Source: Brachyspira sp. CAG:484 (GTDB lineage: Bacteria > Cyanobacteriota > Vampirovibrionia > Gastranaerophilales > Gastranaerophilaceae). Taken from it: a DNA stretch of 56,825 nt. The stretch's first letter is position 1. The number at the start of each line of letters is the position of its first letter. Below, piece by piece: positions 9,099 to 17,378 of the stretch. A program made the translations under genes and the position numbers. Under the pieces are notes generated by a model that was not told the DNA's origin, made no database searches, and was given only the letters and a program-made list of their open reading frames with translations. The stretch is from NCBI GenBank assembly GCA_000431315.1, contig HF989734.1:1-56825 (forward strand), read 5' to 3'.

Positions 9099-9126
9099 TT
9101 GAAATAAACAGTTTATATGTTACAAT
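9099..9126 (+). promoter_or_regulatory. Promoter of the blaI-like gene with direct repeats downstream
   Basis: TTGAAA (9099-9104), a 16-nt spacer, then TACAAT (9121-9126). Two direct TTAGTAA repeats (9128-9134 and 9139-9145) lie one helical turn apart just downstream and could be an operator. A GAGG Shine-Dalgarno precedes the ATG at 9163. Confidence 0.5.
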
Positions 9127-9162
9127 GTTAGTAATTCATTAGTAAAGAAAGTAGAGGAAAAT

Positions 9163-9501
9163 ATGGCGTGTGGTAAATTAGAAATTGACATTTTAAATTC
9201 AATTTGGAGCCTTACAGAAAACTGTGAAGACAGAGATATTTCGATTCAAGATGTTGTTGATAATTTATCAGAAAACGGCATAGATAGAGCATACACAACT
9301 ATAAAAACAGTTATGGACAGACTTACAGGGAAAAGCATTCTTGTAAGGTACAAGGTTGGTAAAAAATTCTTCTATAAAGCTACAATGAATAAAAGAGAGA
9401 TGGCTATGGAAGCTGTAAATGAAGTAGCTGGTCAATTCTTTAATAAAGATTACGCACAAATGATTAGGTTTATAGAATCCGAATTTGATTTAGTAAAGTA
9501 A
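9163..9501 (+). CDS. BlaI/MecI/CopY-family transcriptional regulator
   Basis: This 112-residue winged-helix repressor has the typical family recognition region RAYTTIKTVMDRLTGKS at about residues 44-60, followed by a wing (VRYKVGKKFFYKA) and a C-terminal dimerisation helix. Family members bind palindromic operators as dimers and often partner with a BlaR/MecR sensor protease. No sensor, beta-lactamase or copper gene is nearby, so the regulated process is unknown. The gene lies 4 nt before a hypothetical gene and two genes before a PadR regulator, so it may control this small operon. Confidence 0.85.
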   Translation: MACGKLEIDILNSIWSLTENCEDRDISIQDVVDNLSENGIDRAYTTIKTVMDRLTGKSILVRYKVGKKFFYKATMNKREMAMEAVNEVAGQFFNKDYAQMIRFIESEFDLVK

Positions 9502-9505
9502 AATA

Positions 9506-9874
9506 ATGGATTTAGAAGTTGAAAACAGAATGCTTGTTTCAGAACTAATCAGAAAAGTTCTGGTAGGAGTTATAAGTGTGCGGGAAGCAGTTACAATGTT
9601 TCCGTTTGATACTGATGACAAAAGTATAGAGGCAGCTTATCACGCATTAATCCACTATGAAGCTGATGAGGATTTAAGAAAACGGGATATTCTTTATAAA
9701 GAAGAGCAGGATGAGTATCTTGAACTAATATTCCAAACCCTCGGCAACGGAGAAAGCCTGCCAGATAATATTATAAGGAATTACGAAAAATATTATCCAA
9801 AAGCAAATATACCCCACAAACACGATACTATGGGGTCAATTAAGAGTTTTTTAAGATTTTTGAATATTAAATAA
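9506..9874 (+). CDS. Hypothetical protein between two regulators
   Basis: A soluble acidic protein of 122 residues, probably all-helical, with no signal or membrane segment. It contains a run of Glu/Asp (HYEADEDLRKRDILYKEEQ) and a short C-terminal basic-hydrophobic helix. It starts 4 nt after the BlaI-like gene and ends 20 nt before the PadR gene. I do not recognise a family. Its position suggests a partner or effector of the BlaI-like regulator, but there is no direct evidence. Confidence 0.6.
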   Translation: MDLEVENRMLVSELIRKVLVGVISVREAVTMFPFDTDDKSIEAAYHALIHYEADEDLRKRDILYKEEQDEYLELIFQTLGNGESLPDNIIRNYEKYYPKANIPHKHDTMGSIKSFLRFLNIK

Positions 9875-9889
9875 ATTTATGCTACTCTA
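9860..9889 (+). promoter_or_regulatory. Candidate promoter for a leaderless padR transcript
   Basis: TTGAAT (9860-9865), 18 nt, TACTCT (9884-9889). The ATG at 9895 is only 5 nt further on and no Shine-Dalgarno is present. Confidence 0.4.
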
Positions 9890-9894
9890 AACTT

Positions 9895-10419
9895 ATGATT
9901 GAATTGCTGATTTTATATATAGTCTTAAAACGCGATTTCACAATGTATGCCATACAAAAAGGTATAGAGAGTGAATTTGCACCATTTACACGTCCGAGTT
10001 TCGGGGCATTAAAGCCGGCGTTAAGAAGACTTGAATTTAACGGTTTTATTTCCACAAGAAAAATGATGTCTGACGGCGGTAAATTATCAGTATATTATTC
10101 AATTACAAAAAGCGGAGAAAAAGAATTAAAGCGGTTAATACTGGAAAAACTCAGCGATAATCCGCTCCAATTTGCGGCAAATGCAAGAATAAAGCTTTCG
10201 ATGGCTGAAATTTTGGACAAGGAGGAACGTAAAGAGCTTTTCTTTGGAATAAAATCACTCGCAATGAGCTTCAAAACCGCGGCAGAAAGCATTTTAAATG
10301 ATGAATACACAAAAAAGAATTTTTACCAGAAAATTATTCTTGATAATACAGTTTGTGAATATAAAAATCTGATAACAATTACAGAAGGATTTGAAAAAGA
10401 TAATGAGCGCAATAGTTAA
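9895..10419 (+). CDS. PadR-family transcriptional regulator
   Basis: The N-terminal winged helix shows the PadR pattern: LILYIVLKRDFTMYAIQKGI, then SFGALKPALRRLEFNGFIS and the wing with YYSITKSGEKELKRLI (residues 65-80). A C-terminal helical dimerisation domain of about 90 residues completes the usual 175-residue length. PadR proteins typically repress efflux, stress or detoxification genes and respond to small molecules. Its 3' end overlaps the start of the DUF512 gene by 17 nt, which implies translational coupling. No Shine-Dalgarno precedes it and a -10 box sits 5 nt before the ATG. Confidence 0.85.
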   Translation: MIELLILYIVLKRDFTMYAIQKGIESEFAPFTRPSFGALKPALRRLEFNGFISTRKMMSDGGKLSVYYSITKSGEKELKRLILEKLSDNPLQFAANARIKLSMAEILDKEERKELFFGIKSLAMSFKTAAESILNDEYTKKNFYQKIILDNTVCEYKNLITITEGFEKDNERNS

Positions 10420-11668
10420 CAAGGTTATAGAAGGGTCTATTGCCGAAGAACTTGAAATTGAACCAGGCGATGAAATTGTTTCTATTGATGAAACATCTAT
10501 GCTTGATATGATTGACTACAACTTTTTATGCAAAAGTGATTTCCTTACAGTGGAGGTAAAAAAGAAAAACGGAGAAGTTGAAGTTATTGAACTTGAAAAA
10601 GATTATGATGAAGATTTGGGCATAGTGTTTGAAAGCGCAGTATTTGACAGGGTAAAGCCTTGTTTGAATAAATGTATATTCTGCTTTGTAGACCAGCAGC
10701 CGAAAGGTTTGAGAGAAACCCTCTATGTGAAAGATGATGACTACAGGCTTTCATATCTTCAGGGAACTTATATTACTCTTACAAACCTTACAGAAAAGGA
10801 TAAAGAGCGCATACAGAGAATGCACCTCGGTCCGTTTTATGTTTCTGTTCATACTACAAATCCGGATTTGCGGGTAAAAATGCTAAGAAACCCTAATGCA
10901 GGCAAAGCTCTGGAAAATTTAAAATGGTTTAGAAAAAATAAAATACCGTTTCACGCACAAATTGTTCTATGTCCGGGTTTAAACGACGGGGCTGAGCTGG
11001 AACGGACACTTTCGGATTTAGCCGAACTAAAAAATACTGTGCTATCTGTAGCAATTGTTCCTGTAGGAGTAACCCAATTCAGGAAAGAAAGTTTGAAACA
11101 GGTTGACAAAGACTGTGCGCTCCAGACAATTGAAATAGCTTCAAAATATAACAAAGTATGCTGTTCTGACGAATTTTTCATACTGGCAGAAAAAGCAATA
11201 CCGCCGGCAAAATATTACGGAAATTTTGCACAGCTTGAGGATGGAGTAGGCGCCATACGTATGCTGCTCGAAGACTTTAAACAGCTTGAACTTCCAAAAT
11301 CATTAAATAAGCCGTTAAAAATTTTATTTGCAACATCTTATGCAGCAAAAGCAGCACTTGATGAAATTTGCAGCAAACTTAACAGAATTAAAAACCTTAC
11401 AGCGGAAGTTGTTCCTGTTAAATCAAATTACTGGGGACGCGATATAACCGTAGCTGGACTTATAACTACAGATGACTTAATAGAAGCACTCAATGGAAAA
11501 GAAGGAGATTTTACCGTTATTCCGTCAGTAATGCTTAGACCATACAGCGAAGATTTTCTTGACGGGAAAACACTGACTTATGTAAAAGAACAAACCGGCA
11601 AAGAGTTTTTTGTTATAAAAAATATTTATTCAATGAAAGAACTGACTGAATATTTATGCAGACTTTAA
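10403..11668 (+). CDS. DUF512 radical SAM/PDZ protein (TIGR03279-type)
   Basis: The ATG at 10403 gives the family's usual start MSAIVNKVIEGSIAEELEI; a TTG four codons earlier is possible but lies next to the Shine-Dalgarno-like GAAGGAT. Residues 1-60 form a PDZ-like domain (GSIAEELEIEPGDEI). Next comes a radical SAM-like region with the cluster motif CLNKCIFC near residue 88, then the DUF512 region ending with TVIPSVMLRPYSEDFLDG. Proteins of this family are widespread in Firmicutes and Cyanobacteria and their reaction is unknown. The gene overlaps the PadR gene. Confidence 0.9.
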   Translation: MSAIVNKVIEGSIAEELEIEPGDEIVSIDETSMLDMIDYNFLCKSDFLTVEVKKKNGEVEVIELEKDYDEDLGIVFESAVFDRVKPCLNKCIFCFVDQQPKGLRETLYVKDDDYRLSYLQGTYITLTNLTEKDKERIQRMHLGPFYVSVHTTNPDLRVKMLRNPNAGKALENLKWFRKNKIPFHAQIVLCPGLNDGAELERTLSDLAELKNTVLSVAIVPVGVTQFRKESLKQVDKDCALQTIEIASKYNKVCCSDEFFILAEKAIPPAKYYGNFAQLEDGVGAIRMLLEDFKQLELPKSLNKPLKILFATSYAAKAALDEICSKLNRIKNLTAEVVPVKSNYWGRDITVAGLITTDDLIEALNGKEGDFTVIPSVMLRPYSEDFLDGKTLTYVKEQTGKEFFVIKNIYSMKELTEYLCRL

Positions 11669-11716
11669 AAATATATTGTAATATGTTATAATAAATTTAA
11701 GTAAAGGAGGATATAC

Positions 11717-12469
11717 ATGCAAAATACAATTATAGCTTCAAATTCAAAGAGGGGGGGGGGCTTAGATAGTGCCGGCGGGCTTTTTCACGCTTCGGGATTA
11801 TCCCGTTCCGCGTTTACGCTAGCGGAAGTTTTAATTACTCTTGGTATCATTGGTATTGTTGCGGCTATGACGCTGCCTGCAATTACTGCAAATTCAAGAA
11901 GAAAAGAATACTCCTCGCGTATAAAAAAATTCTACAGCACGATGCAGCAGGCTATTATGCGCTCAGAAGTTGACAACAGTGAAAGCATTTACTGGGAAAA
12001 AACCGATGAAATAAAGGATGAAGAAGGAACATCCGATCAGATTGAAAATGCGAAAGCTAGTGAAAAGTTCTTCAATTCATACATAAAACCATATATAAAG
12101 TATCTGTCAGTTAAGAAAAAAACTAATTCAGAAGAAGATAAAGATATAAATTATGAACTAAAAATTACAATGGCTGACGGAACTGTTATGTACTGGCATA
12201 ATGGTTCATGTATTGATATGAGAATAGATGTAAATGGAAATAAACAACCTAACAAATCAGGCTATGATCAATTTACATTTGTACTGTGCAAAGAACCGAC
12301 GTCGAAGGAAGCTTGCGGCGGAAATAAACATTTTTGTACGTACTTTCCAATGAGAATTCCAACAAGAGAACAGGCGCTGGCAAAATGTAAAAGTGAACCA
12401 GCATACTGTTCTGTAGTGCTTCAATACGATAACTGGGAATTTAAAGATGACTATCCGTTCAAAATATAA
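11717..12469 (+). CDS. Type IV pilin-like protein with an extended leader containing a G10 tract
   Basis: This 250-residue protein carries a prepilin motif (SAFTLAEVLITLGIIG) with the +5 Glu and the hydrophobic helix typical of type II/IV pseudopilins, followed by a globular domain with Cys pairs and a C-terminal DNWEFKDDYP motif shared with the pilin at 20017. The ATG at 11717 has AAGGAGG upstream. Its leader is unusually long (about 32 residues against 4 in the second pilin) and contains ten G at 11751-11760. Ten G are in frame; nine or eleven would hit TAG within three codons. The gene therefore looks phase-variable and is ON here. Confidence 0.85.
   Translation: MQNTIIASNSKRGGGLDSAGGLFHASGLSRSAFTLAEVLITLGIIGIVAAMTLPAITANSRRKEYSSRIKKFYSTMQQAIMRSEVDNSESIYWEKTDEIKDEEGTSDQIENAKASEKFFNSYIKPYIKYLSVKKKTNSEEDKDINYELKITMADGTVMYWHNGSCIDMRIDVNGNKQPNKSGYDQFTFVLCKEPTSKEACGGNKHFCTYFPMRIPTREQALAKCKSEPAYCSVVLQYDNWEFKDDYPFKI
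11751..11760 (+). repeat. G10 homopolymer in the pilin leader
   Basis: Ten consecutive G within codons 12-15, between the start codon and the prepilin cleavage region. Changes of one base in either direction give a TAG stop immediately after the tract. Confidence 0.85.
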
Positions 12470-12497
12470 AAAAGGAGGCTCTTAATGCCTCCTTTAA
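12469..12497 (-). terminator. Intrinsic terminator between pilin and glnA
   Basis: The stem AAAGGAGGC (12471-12479) pairs with GCCTCCTTT (12487-12495) around a 7-nt loop. On the minus strand it is followed by a T-run and terminates glnA; on the plus strand it is weaker and may also end the pilin transcript. Confidence 0.8.
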
Positions 12498-12501
12498 TTT
12501 A

Positions 12502-13869
12502 TTAATATCTTTCAAGATACCTGTCAATTTCCCACTGGGAAACATAAGTTCTGAAAGAATCCCATTCTTTTCTCTTTGCAGACATAAACTCATTAAAAGC
12601 GTGTTCACCAAGGGCAGCTCTTGCAACAAGAGATTTGTCCATTTGTTCAAGAGCCTCTGCCAAGCTTCCCGGAAGCGCATCAATTCTTTGTTTTTTGCGT
12701 TCTTTTGTTGTGAGTTTATAAATATTGCTTTCAACAGGAGCCGGAGGATCAATCTTATTTCTAACCCCGTCAAGGCAAGCCTCGAGAATTGCCGCGAAAG
12801 CCAAATAAGGATTACATGCAGGGTCCGGTGAGCGTAGCTCAACCCTTGTTGCATTACCGCGTTTTGCCGGAACTCTTAAAAGTGCGCTTCTGTTTGCCAA
12901 TGACCAGGCAAGGTAAACAGGAGCTTCATACCCCGGAACCAGACGCTTATAGCTGTTAACTGTCGGGTTTAATATTGCAGTTATGCTTCTGACATGTTTA
13001 AGCATACCGCCGATTGAATATTTTGCAATATTTGAAAGTTGATATTCCGCCTTATCATCATAAAATGCATTTTTGCCGTCTTTAAACAGCGAAACATTGC
13101 AGTGCATGCCAGAACCGTTAATACCGAAAATCGGTTTAGGCATAAAAGTTGCATGAAGCCCATGTTTTGCTGCAACAGCTTTAACAGCTACCTTAAAAGT
13201 TGCAACATTATCAGCAGCTGTCAAAACATCTGTATATCTAAAATCCACTTCGTGTTGACCGTCAGCAACTTCATGGTGGGAAGCCTCAATATCAAAACCC
13301 ATTTCCTGCAATACAAGAACTATATCAGAGCGCACATCTTCACCCAGATCTTCAGGTCCTACATCATAATAACCTGCCTTGTCCTGAGTAGAAGTTGTAA
13401 CATTTCCGTCTTTATCTTTTGCAAAAAGGAAAAACTCGGCTTCAGGTCCAACATTCATAGAAAATCCCATATTTTCAGCTTCTTTCATAACACGCTTCAA
13501 ATTACAACGGGGACATCCTTCAAAAGGAGTTCCGTCTGCGTTGTATATATCACAGATTAACCTTGCTGAATTAGCCCCATCCTGATTCCTCCAAGGTAAA
13601 ATCTGGAAAGAATTTTTATCAGGATAGAAAAACATATCAGAAGTTTCAATACTTCTAAATCCTTTTATAGAAGAGCCGTCTAACATAATCTCATTATTCA
13701 AAACTTTTTCAATATGCTGGGATGGAATAGTCATATTTTTTACCTGTCCGTTTATATCAACGAACTGGAGTTTTATAAACTTAATATTATATTCTTTTAT
13801 AAGGCTCTTTATATCATCATCAGAAAAACTTTTGTTATCTAACCTAGTATGCTTAAATTCTTTCATCAA
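12502..13869 (-). CDS. glnA: Glutamine synthetase, type I-alpha
   Basis: Glutamine synthetase makes glutamine from glutamate, ammonia and ATP in the cytosol. The 455-residue protein has the family signatures LDGSSIKGF, NVGPEAEFFLF, HHEVADGQHEVD, FGINGSGMHCN and VNSYKRLVPGYEAP. The C-terminal NIYKLTTKERKKQRID segment matches the GSI-alpha type and lacks the classic adenylylation site of GSI-beta, so control by feedback or protein partners is expected rather than adenylylation. GAGG five bases before the ATG supports the start. It has its own promoter at 13925-13953 and lies downstream of two tandem terminator-ended repeats. Confidence 0.97.
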   Translation of the reverse strand: MMKEFKHTRLDNKSFSDDDIKSLIKEYNIKFIKLQFVDINGQVKNMTIPSQHIEKVLNNEIMLDGSSIKGFRSIETSDMFFYPDKNSFQILPWRNQDGANSARLICDIYNADGTPFEGCPRCNLKRVMKEAENMGFSMNVGPEAEFFLFAKDKDGNVTTSTQDKAGYYDVGPEDLGEDVRSDIVLVLQEMGFDIEASHHEVADGQHEVDFRYTDVLTAADNVATFKVAVKAVAAKHGLHATFMPKPIFGINGSGMHCNVSLFKDGKNAFYDDKAEYQLSNIAKYSIGGMLKHVRSITAILNPTVNSYKRLVPGYEAPVYLAWSLANRSALLRVPAKRGNATRVELRSPDPACNPYLAFAAILEACLDGVRNKIDPPAPVESNIYKLTTKERKKQRIDALPGSLAEALEQMDKSLVARAALGEHAFNEFMSAKRKEWDSFRTYVSQWEIDRYLERY

Positions 13870-13924
13870 AACCTCTTTCCTTATTTTTAATAATTCTGAT
13901 TAATTCAGACACTCTACGTATCTT

Positions 13925-13953
13925 ATTAGAATACTTTTTTTGAAAAAGGTCAA
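13925..13953 (-). promoter_or_regulatory. glnA promoter
   Basis: On the minus strand TTGACC (13953-13948), exactly 17 nt, then TCTAAT (13930-13925), with about 55 nt to the glnA ATG. The segment further upstream (13954-14062) holds no other gene that I can see. Confidence 0.65.
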
Positions 13954-14062
13954 GCAAATTTATATTAAGATTGTATAAAGACGCGGGTTTCAGGGATAAA
14001 GCATCTAATAATTTATTAATTAAAAATAGAACATTTTGACAATTTTTCTAAAAATTTGCAAT

Positions 14063-14240
14063 AAAAAACCCTATCTTTCGATAGAGTTTGGAATTCTTTT
14101 TGTAATTCCTCGTGTGTGTAGAAGGTTAGTGTGTAGTAGGTAGTGTAAATAGTAAGTGTATGTTTTATATCTCGTGTTTATTTAATTCGTTATTGCTTAC
14201 ATATTAATAAAGTATTTTCACTTTATATAATTGCTATATA
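14063..14240 (-). ncRNA. Putative small RNA, copy 1 (terminator-ended repeat upstream of glnA)
   Basis: This minus-strand unit of about 178 nt ends in a GAAA-capped hairpin (stem 14069-14075 with 14080-14086) followed by a T-run (14068-14063). The core 14088-14240 is identical to 14452-14603 except for one base in a T-run. It contains no start codon followed by an open frame. The predicted RNA is poor in G and rich in A, C and U (for example CUACCUACUACACAC), so mostly unstructured apart from the terminator. A possible promoter with TTAAGA and a TATA-like box lies just upstream. Whether it is transcribed is an inference. Confidence 0.45.
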
Positions 14241-14418
14241 TGTATCACATCTTTACACTTCTTAATAAAAACACGCAGCAGCCGGGCATAAGTTACTTAT
14301 AGCCTCCTGGCTGGCAGCTTGTGCTAAATGTCACCGAGCCAAACAAAGGCAAAAACTCAAAATTTTCACAGATTACCAGCATTATAACTTGTTCACTGTT
14401 CACGCGTTTGTTCTGGTC
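14241..14418. other. Spacer between the two repeats, with a palindrome
   Basis: This is a non-coding segment. It includes a perfect ATAAGT-T-ACTTAT inverted repeat within a GC-richer stretch (about 14280-14340) flanked by GCCGGGC and CCTGGCTGGC. No gene is visible; the segment could carry the promoter and control site of copy 1. Confidence 0.3.
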
Positions 14419-14603
14419 AAAAAAAAAAACTCTATCATTTCTGATAGAGCCTTGGAATTCTTTTGTAATTCCTCGTGTGTGTAGAAGGTTAGTGTGTAGT
14501 AGGTAGTGTAAATAGTAAGTGTATGTTTTATATCTCGTGTTTATTTAATTCGTTATTGCTTACATATTAATAAAGTATTTTCACTTTATATAATTGCTAT
14601 ATA
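14419..14603 (-). ncRNA. Putative small RNA, copy 2 (terminator-ended repeat)
   Basis: This is the second copy of the repeat, with the same 152-nt core (14452-14603). Its terminator differs in sequence from copy 1 but keeps the design: stem CTCTATCA/TGATAGAG (14430-14437 and 14442-14449), a GAAA loop on the minus strand and an 11-base T-run (14429-14419). Conservation of a hairpin with changed stem sequence supports a functional terminator. Both copies lie between the 3' end of the alpha-mannosidase gene and glnA, on the same strand. Confidence 0.45.
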
Positions 14604-14633
14604 CACACCATATATTTACACTTCTTAACATTT

Positions 14634-16592
14634 CTACAGCACAATTTTCGGAAACACAAGTGTGACAAACTTTTCATAGTCGTCTTTATCGAAGAAGCCG
14701 ACGGAAAACTCAGCAATATTTTCACCCAATTGCTGTGCATCAGGAACTTCAAGAGGCGGACCCGCAGGAGTTGAGCGCGCCGGATTTTTAGGATTTGAAA
14801 TTACCCCAACACTTCTCAAAAGTGTAACAGAGAGCGTGTTTTCAAATACTTCGTATTCGGTAAGCCCTTTTGTAATAATCCCAAACCCCTGAGCGCCGAC
14901 ATATCTCTGCATTGGAGCAAAGTTAGTTTTTGCCTCAATACCGCGTTTTTTTGGAAGATTTTTTCTAATATCATAAAAAGGATTGAATTTCCTTTCTATT
15001 ATAGTATTCATGTCCTCAGAAAAGGTTGTATGAACAGGTTCCGGCAGAATAAAACGAACCTGCCATAAATGATTTTTTAAGGTATTATTCCATTTTATAC
15101 TAAAGTTAATAAGTTCATGAAAACTAACACTAACATCAAAAAAGCTTGTTTTAATTAACAATTTACCGTCATGTTCTGATGAATACAGGATTTCTGCTTT
15201 TTCTCCTTTATCATCCTCAACAGGTCCGAAGTTATAGGTATCACCTTCATCTCTACAGCGGTAAAATTCAACGCCAACTTTTCTGGTACCGCTTGTAATC
15301 TCTAAGCCGGTTGTTCCATCCAGATTTTTAATCACATCAAGCTTTAAGTCTGCTGAGGTTTTAGTTTTCCTGCGAAGTACATAAATATCAGTGAAATCCT
15401 CTGTAACCGGAATTCGCTGTGTGTCATACAAAAGACTGCTCTCAAAACCTCTAAAATGCGATATAACATCACAGTCAGGTTTCAGTTCAGTACTCTCAAA
15501 TTCATGGGCATCTGAGGATTTATGCTTAAGCCGCAATTCTTCAATAATTGTATTTGCTATCTGGAGAATTTTTTCATATCTTGTAATGTTTTCCCTGTGG
15601 ACCAAATCGGTCGAACAGCCGCAAATACCATCGTGAGCCTGATTTTTTAATAATAACTTATAAGCATACTCAATAACATTACGATAAGCGTTTCCATGTT
15701 CCTTTTGGAGCCTGTCCGCTTCTGAAAGGAGATATGTACATTTAATATTATACTGCTTCAGCTTCATACGCGCAGAATAGCTTCCCGGCAGAATAAAAGT
15801 CTTGCTATTATCACGCAGTTCATCATTCCATTCAAACCTGCCGAAATTATCTTTGACGAGTTCAAAATATTCAAAAGGCGACCCGAGTGTAATTTCATAA
15901 TCCGCTAAAAGATTATTAACTTTTGCAATCTGCTCATCAATATCAGGCTCCACGCCCAGATGATCCGCTCCAACAGGCAAAAGCAGGACATCGGAAGACA
16001 TCTGTGCAATTTTATCAAGATTTTCCTTAAGCAGCTGCGCCTTTTCCTCTATGGACATTTTGGCTGAAAATATATCCATAAAATAACCTCTGATAAGGTT
16101 AACTGTTTTTATCCCGTTAAAAGTAAACTCTGACGGAATATCACCGCATCCGCGCCAGACAACACATTTATCAATACCAAACTTTTTAAACAACGGCGGA
16201 ATATTTCTGCTGTGCCCGAACGTATCGGCAAGATAGCCTATGAAATCAGTACAGCCAAAGTCTTTTGAAATTCTAAGCCCTATCTCTAAATTTTTTTCAA
16301 ATACAGTTCTGTCAGTAAGAAATTCATCTACAAGCGTATAGCAGGGACCTATAAAAAGCCTTTTGTCTGCAATAAACTTTCTAACATCTTTTTCTCTTTC
16401 AGGGCGCATTTCCAGGTAATCAAGCAGCGCAGAAACCTGTCCGTCAAAATAAAATGACGGGATTTTACGGTTTTCAAGCATTTCCAGAACATTGTCAAAA
16501 ACCCTCAAAAGCCTCAGTCTGAATACTTCAAATTCTCTGTACCATTCCCTGTCCCAATGGGTATGCAGATATGCAATAACTTTCTTTTTCAT
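14634..16592 (-). CDS. Glycoside hydrolase family 38 alpha-mannosidase-like enzyme
   Basis: GH38 enzymes are Zn-dependent retaining alpha-mannosidases. The N-terminal HTHWDREW motif (residues 8-15) gives the metal-binding His and Asp. GYLADTFGHSRNIP (near residue 118) carries the nucleophile-type Asp and further metal ligands, and NQAHDGICGCSTD is the third conserved block. No signal peptide is present, so it is probably cytosolic and acts on imported or recycled mannosides. At about 652 residues it is shorter than classic GH38 enzymes (800-1000). I choose the ATG at 16592: the family starts directly before this motif and a TATAAT box ends 6 nt upstream of it. Confidence 0.9.
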   Translation of the reverse strand: MKKKVIAYLHTHWDREWYREFEVFRLRLLRVFDNVLEMLENRKIPSFYFDGQVSALLDYLEMRPEREKDVRKFIADKRLFIGPCYTLVDEFLTDRTVFEKNLEIGLRISKDFGCTDFIGYLADTFGHSRNIPPLFKKFGIDKCVVWRGCGDIPSEFTFNGIKTVNLIRGYFMDIFSAKMSIEEKAQLLKENLDKIAQMSSDVLLLPVGADHLGVEPDIDEQIAKVNNLLADYEITLGSPFEYFELVKDNFGRFEWNDELRDNSKTFILPGSYSARMKLKQYNIKCTYLLSEADRLQKEHGNAYRNVIEYAYKLLLKNQAHDGICGCSTDLVHRENITRYEKILQIANTIIEELRLKHKSSDAHEFESTELKPDCDVISHFRGFESSLLYDTQRIPVTEDFTDIYVLRRKTKTSADLKLDVIKNLDGTTGLEITSGTRKVGVEFYRCRDEGDTYNFGPVEDDKGEKAEILYSSEHDGKLLIKTSFFDVSVSFHELINFSIKWNNTLKNHLWQVRFILPEPVHTTFSEDMNTIIERKFNPFYDIRKNLPKKRGIEAKTNFAPMQRYVGAQGFGIITKGLTEYEVFENTLSVTLLRSVGVISNPKNPARSTPAGPPLEVPDAQQLGENIAEFSVGFFDKDDYEKFVTLVFPKIVL

Positions 16593-16598
16593 AAAAAT

Positions 16599-16604
16599 AT
16601 TATA
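16599..16604 (-). promoter_or_regulatory. -10 box for a leaderless mannosidase transcript
   Basis: Minus-strand TATAAT at 16604-16599 ends 6 nt before the ATG at 16592. No Shine-Dalgarno is present and the -35 is weak. Confidence 0.45.
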
Positions 16605-16725
16605 ATATACAAAATAAACTTTGATTAGTTTGTAAAATTCTTTTACATTATTTAAAATAGCCTTATCAGGGAATAAAAAACACAAACAAATCAGCTATCC
16701 TCAAAGCAAATCAGAGGAGAAGATT

Positions 16726-17286
16726 ATGAAAAAATTACTGTTGTTATTAGTCGGGCTTATTTTTTGTATAGAAGGAGCTTTTGCAGGAACAAGGCATGTC
16801 GTAAGAACCTACCAGACACCAAATTATAACTATTTCAGCGCAGACAATGTTCAGCCGCTGCACAGCATAAATAACAATAAACTTACGGAAATGGAACGTT
16901 CAATTTTCGGAAAAACATATGAACGCCAGAACTCGAATGCAAGGATTAACCGTCTTGAACAAAGCGTATTCAACCGAACTTATCCCAACAGACCTTTCGA
17001 TGAACGCTTAAATAATATTATAGTCAATTATAATAATAACAGCAGTTATACTGACAGTTATTCATCTATGCCTGTACCGCGCCAGAGTAGATGGCAGGGG
17101 CTTAGAAGCACCTTAGGGTCAATGGTTTTTGGAACAACAACCGGAGTAACTCCGCAGGTAAGTCCTTACTGGCACAGACCTTATTACGCCCCTAACGGCA
17201 GGCAGACCGATTATTACGGAAACCGCGGCTGGTATCACAGAAACAACCAAATGGGCAGCGGGTTTGGTGTAAAAATACTTGACTAA
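16726..17286 (+). CDS. Secreted hypothetical protein with repeated LxxxExxxF motif
   Basis: A Sec signal peptide (MKKLLLLLVGLIFCIEGAFA) is followed by a Tyr/Asn-rich mature protein of about 166 residues. Two copies of a short motif stand near residues 53-84: LTEMERSIFGKTYERQ and INRLEQSVFNRTYPNR, spaced by about 27 residues. The C-terminal part is rich in Tyr, Asn, Gly and Arg and probably disordered. AGAGGAGA precedes the ATG. It lies divergently from the mannosidase gene and 92 nt before fliJ. I recognise the motif style from cyanobacterial-lineage proteins but cannot give a function. Confidence 0.65.
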   Translation: MKKLLLLLVGLIFCIEGAFAGTRHVVRTYQTPNYNYFSADNVQPLHSINNNKLTEMERSIFGKTYERQNSNARINRLEQSVFNRTYPNRPFDERLNNIIVNYNNNSSYTDSYSSMPVPRQSRWQGLRSTLGSMVFGTTTGVTPQVSPYWHRPYYAPNGRQTDYYGNRGWYHRNNQMGSGFGVKILD

Positions 17287-17378
17287 TAATAAATAATCAT
17301 TAAATACATATCATACATTTAGATGTTTCAACACCGGTCATTAACCATCATAATAATGGCAAGAGAGTGTAGTCTAAA

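Noticed and set aside
13039..13560. 173-codon plus-strand frame opposite glnA
   Set aside because: It lies entirely antisense to a well-conserved glutamine synthetase and has no ribosome-binding site or recognisable motif.
12502..14062. Glutamine riboswitch (glnA RNA motif) before glnA
   Set aside because: The 5' untranslated region of glnA is short and AT-rich and lacks the conserved bases I know for that motif.
14321..14506. 61-codon plus-strand frame between glnA and the mannosidase
   Set aside because: It runs through the terminator and the repeated small-RNA-like core, starts in the palindromic spacer and has no ribosome-binding site.
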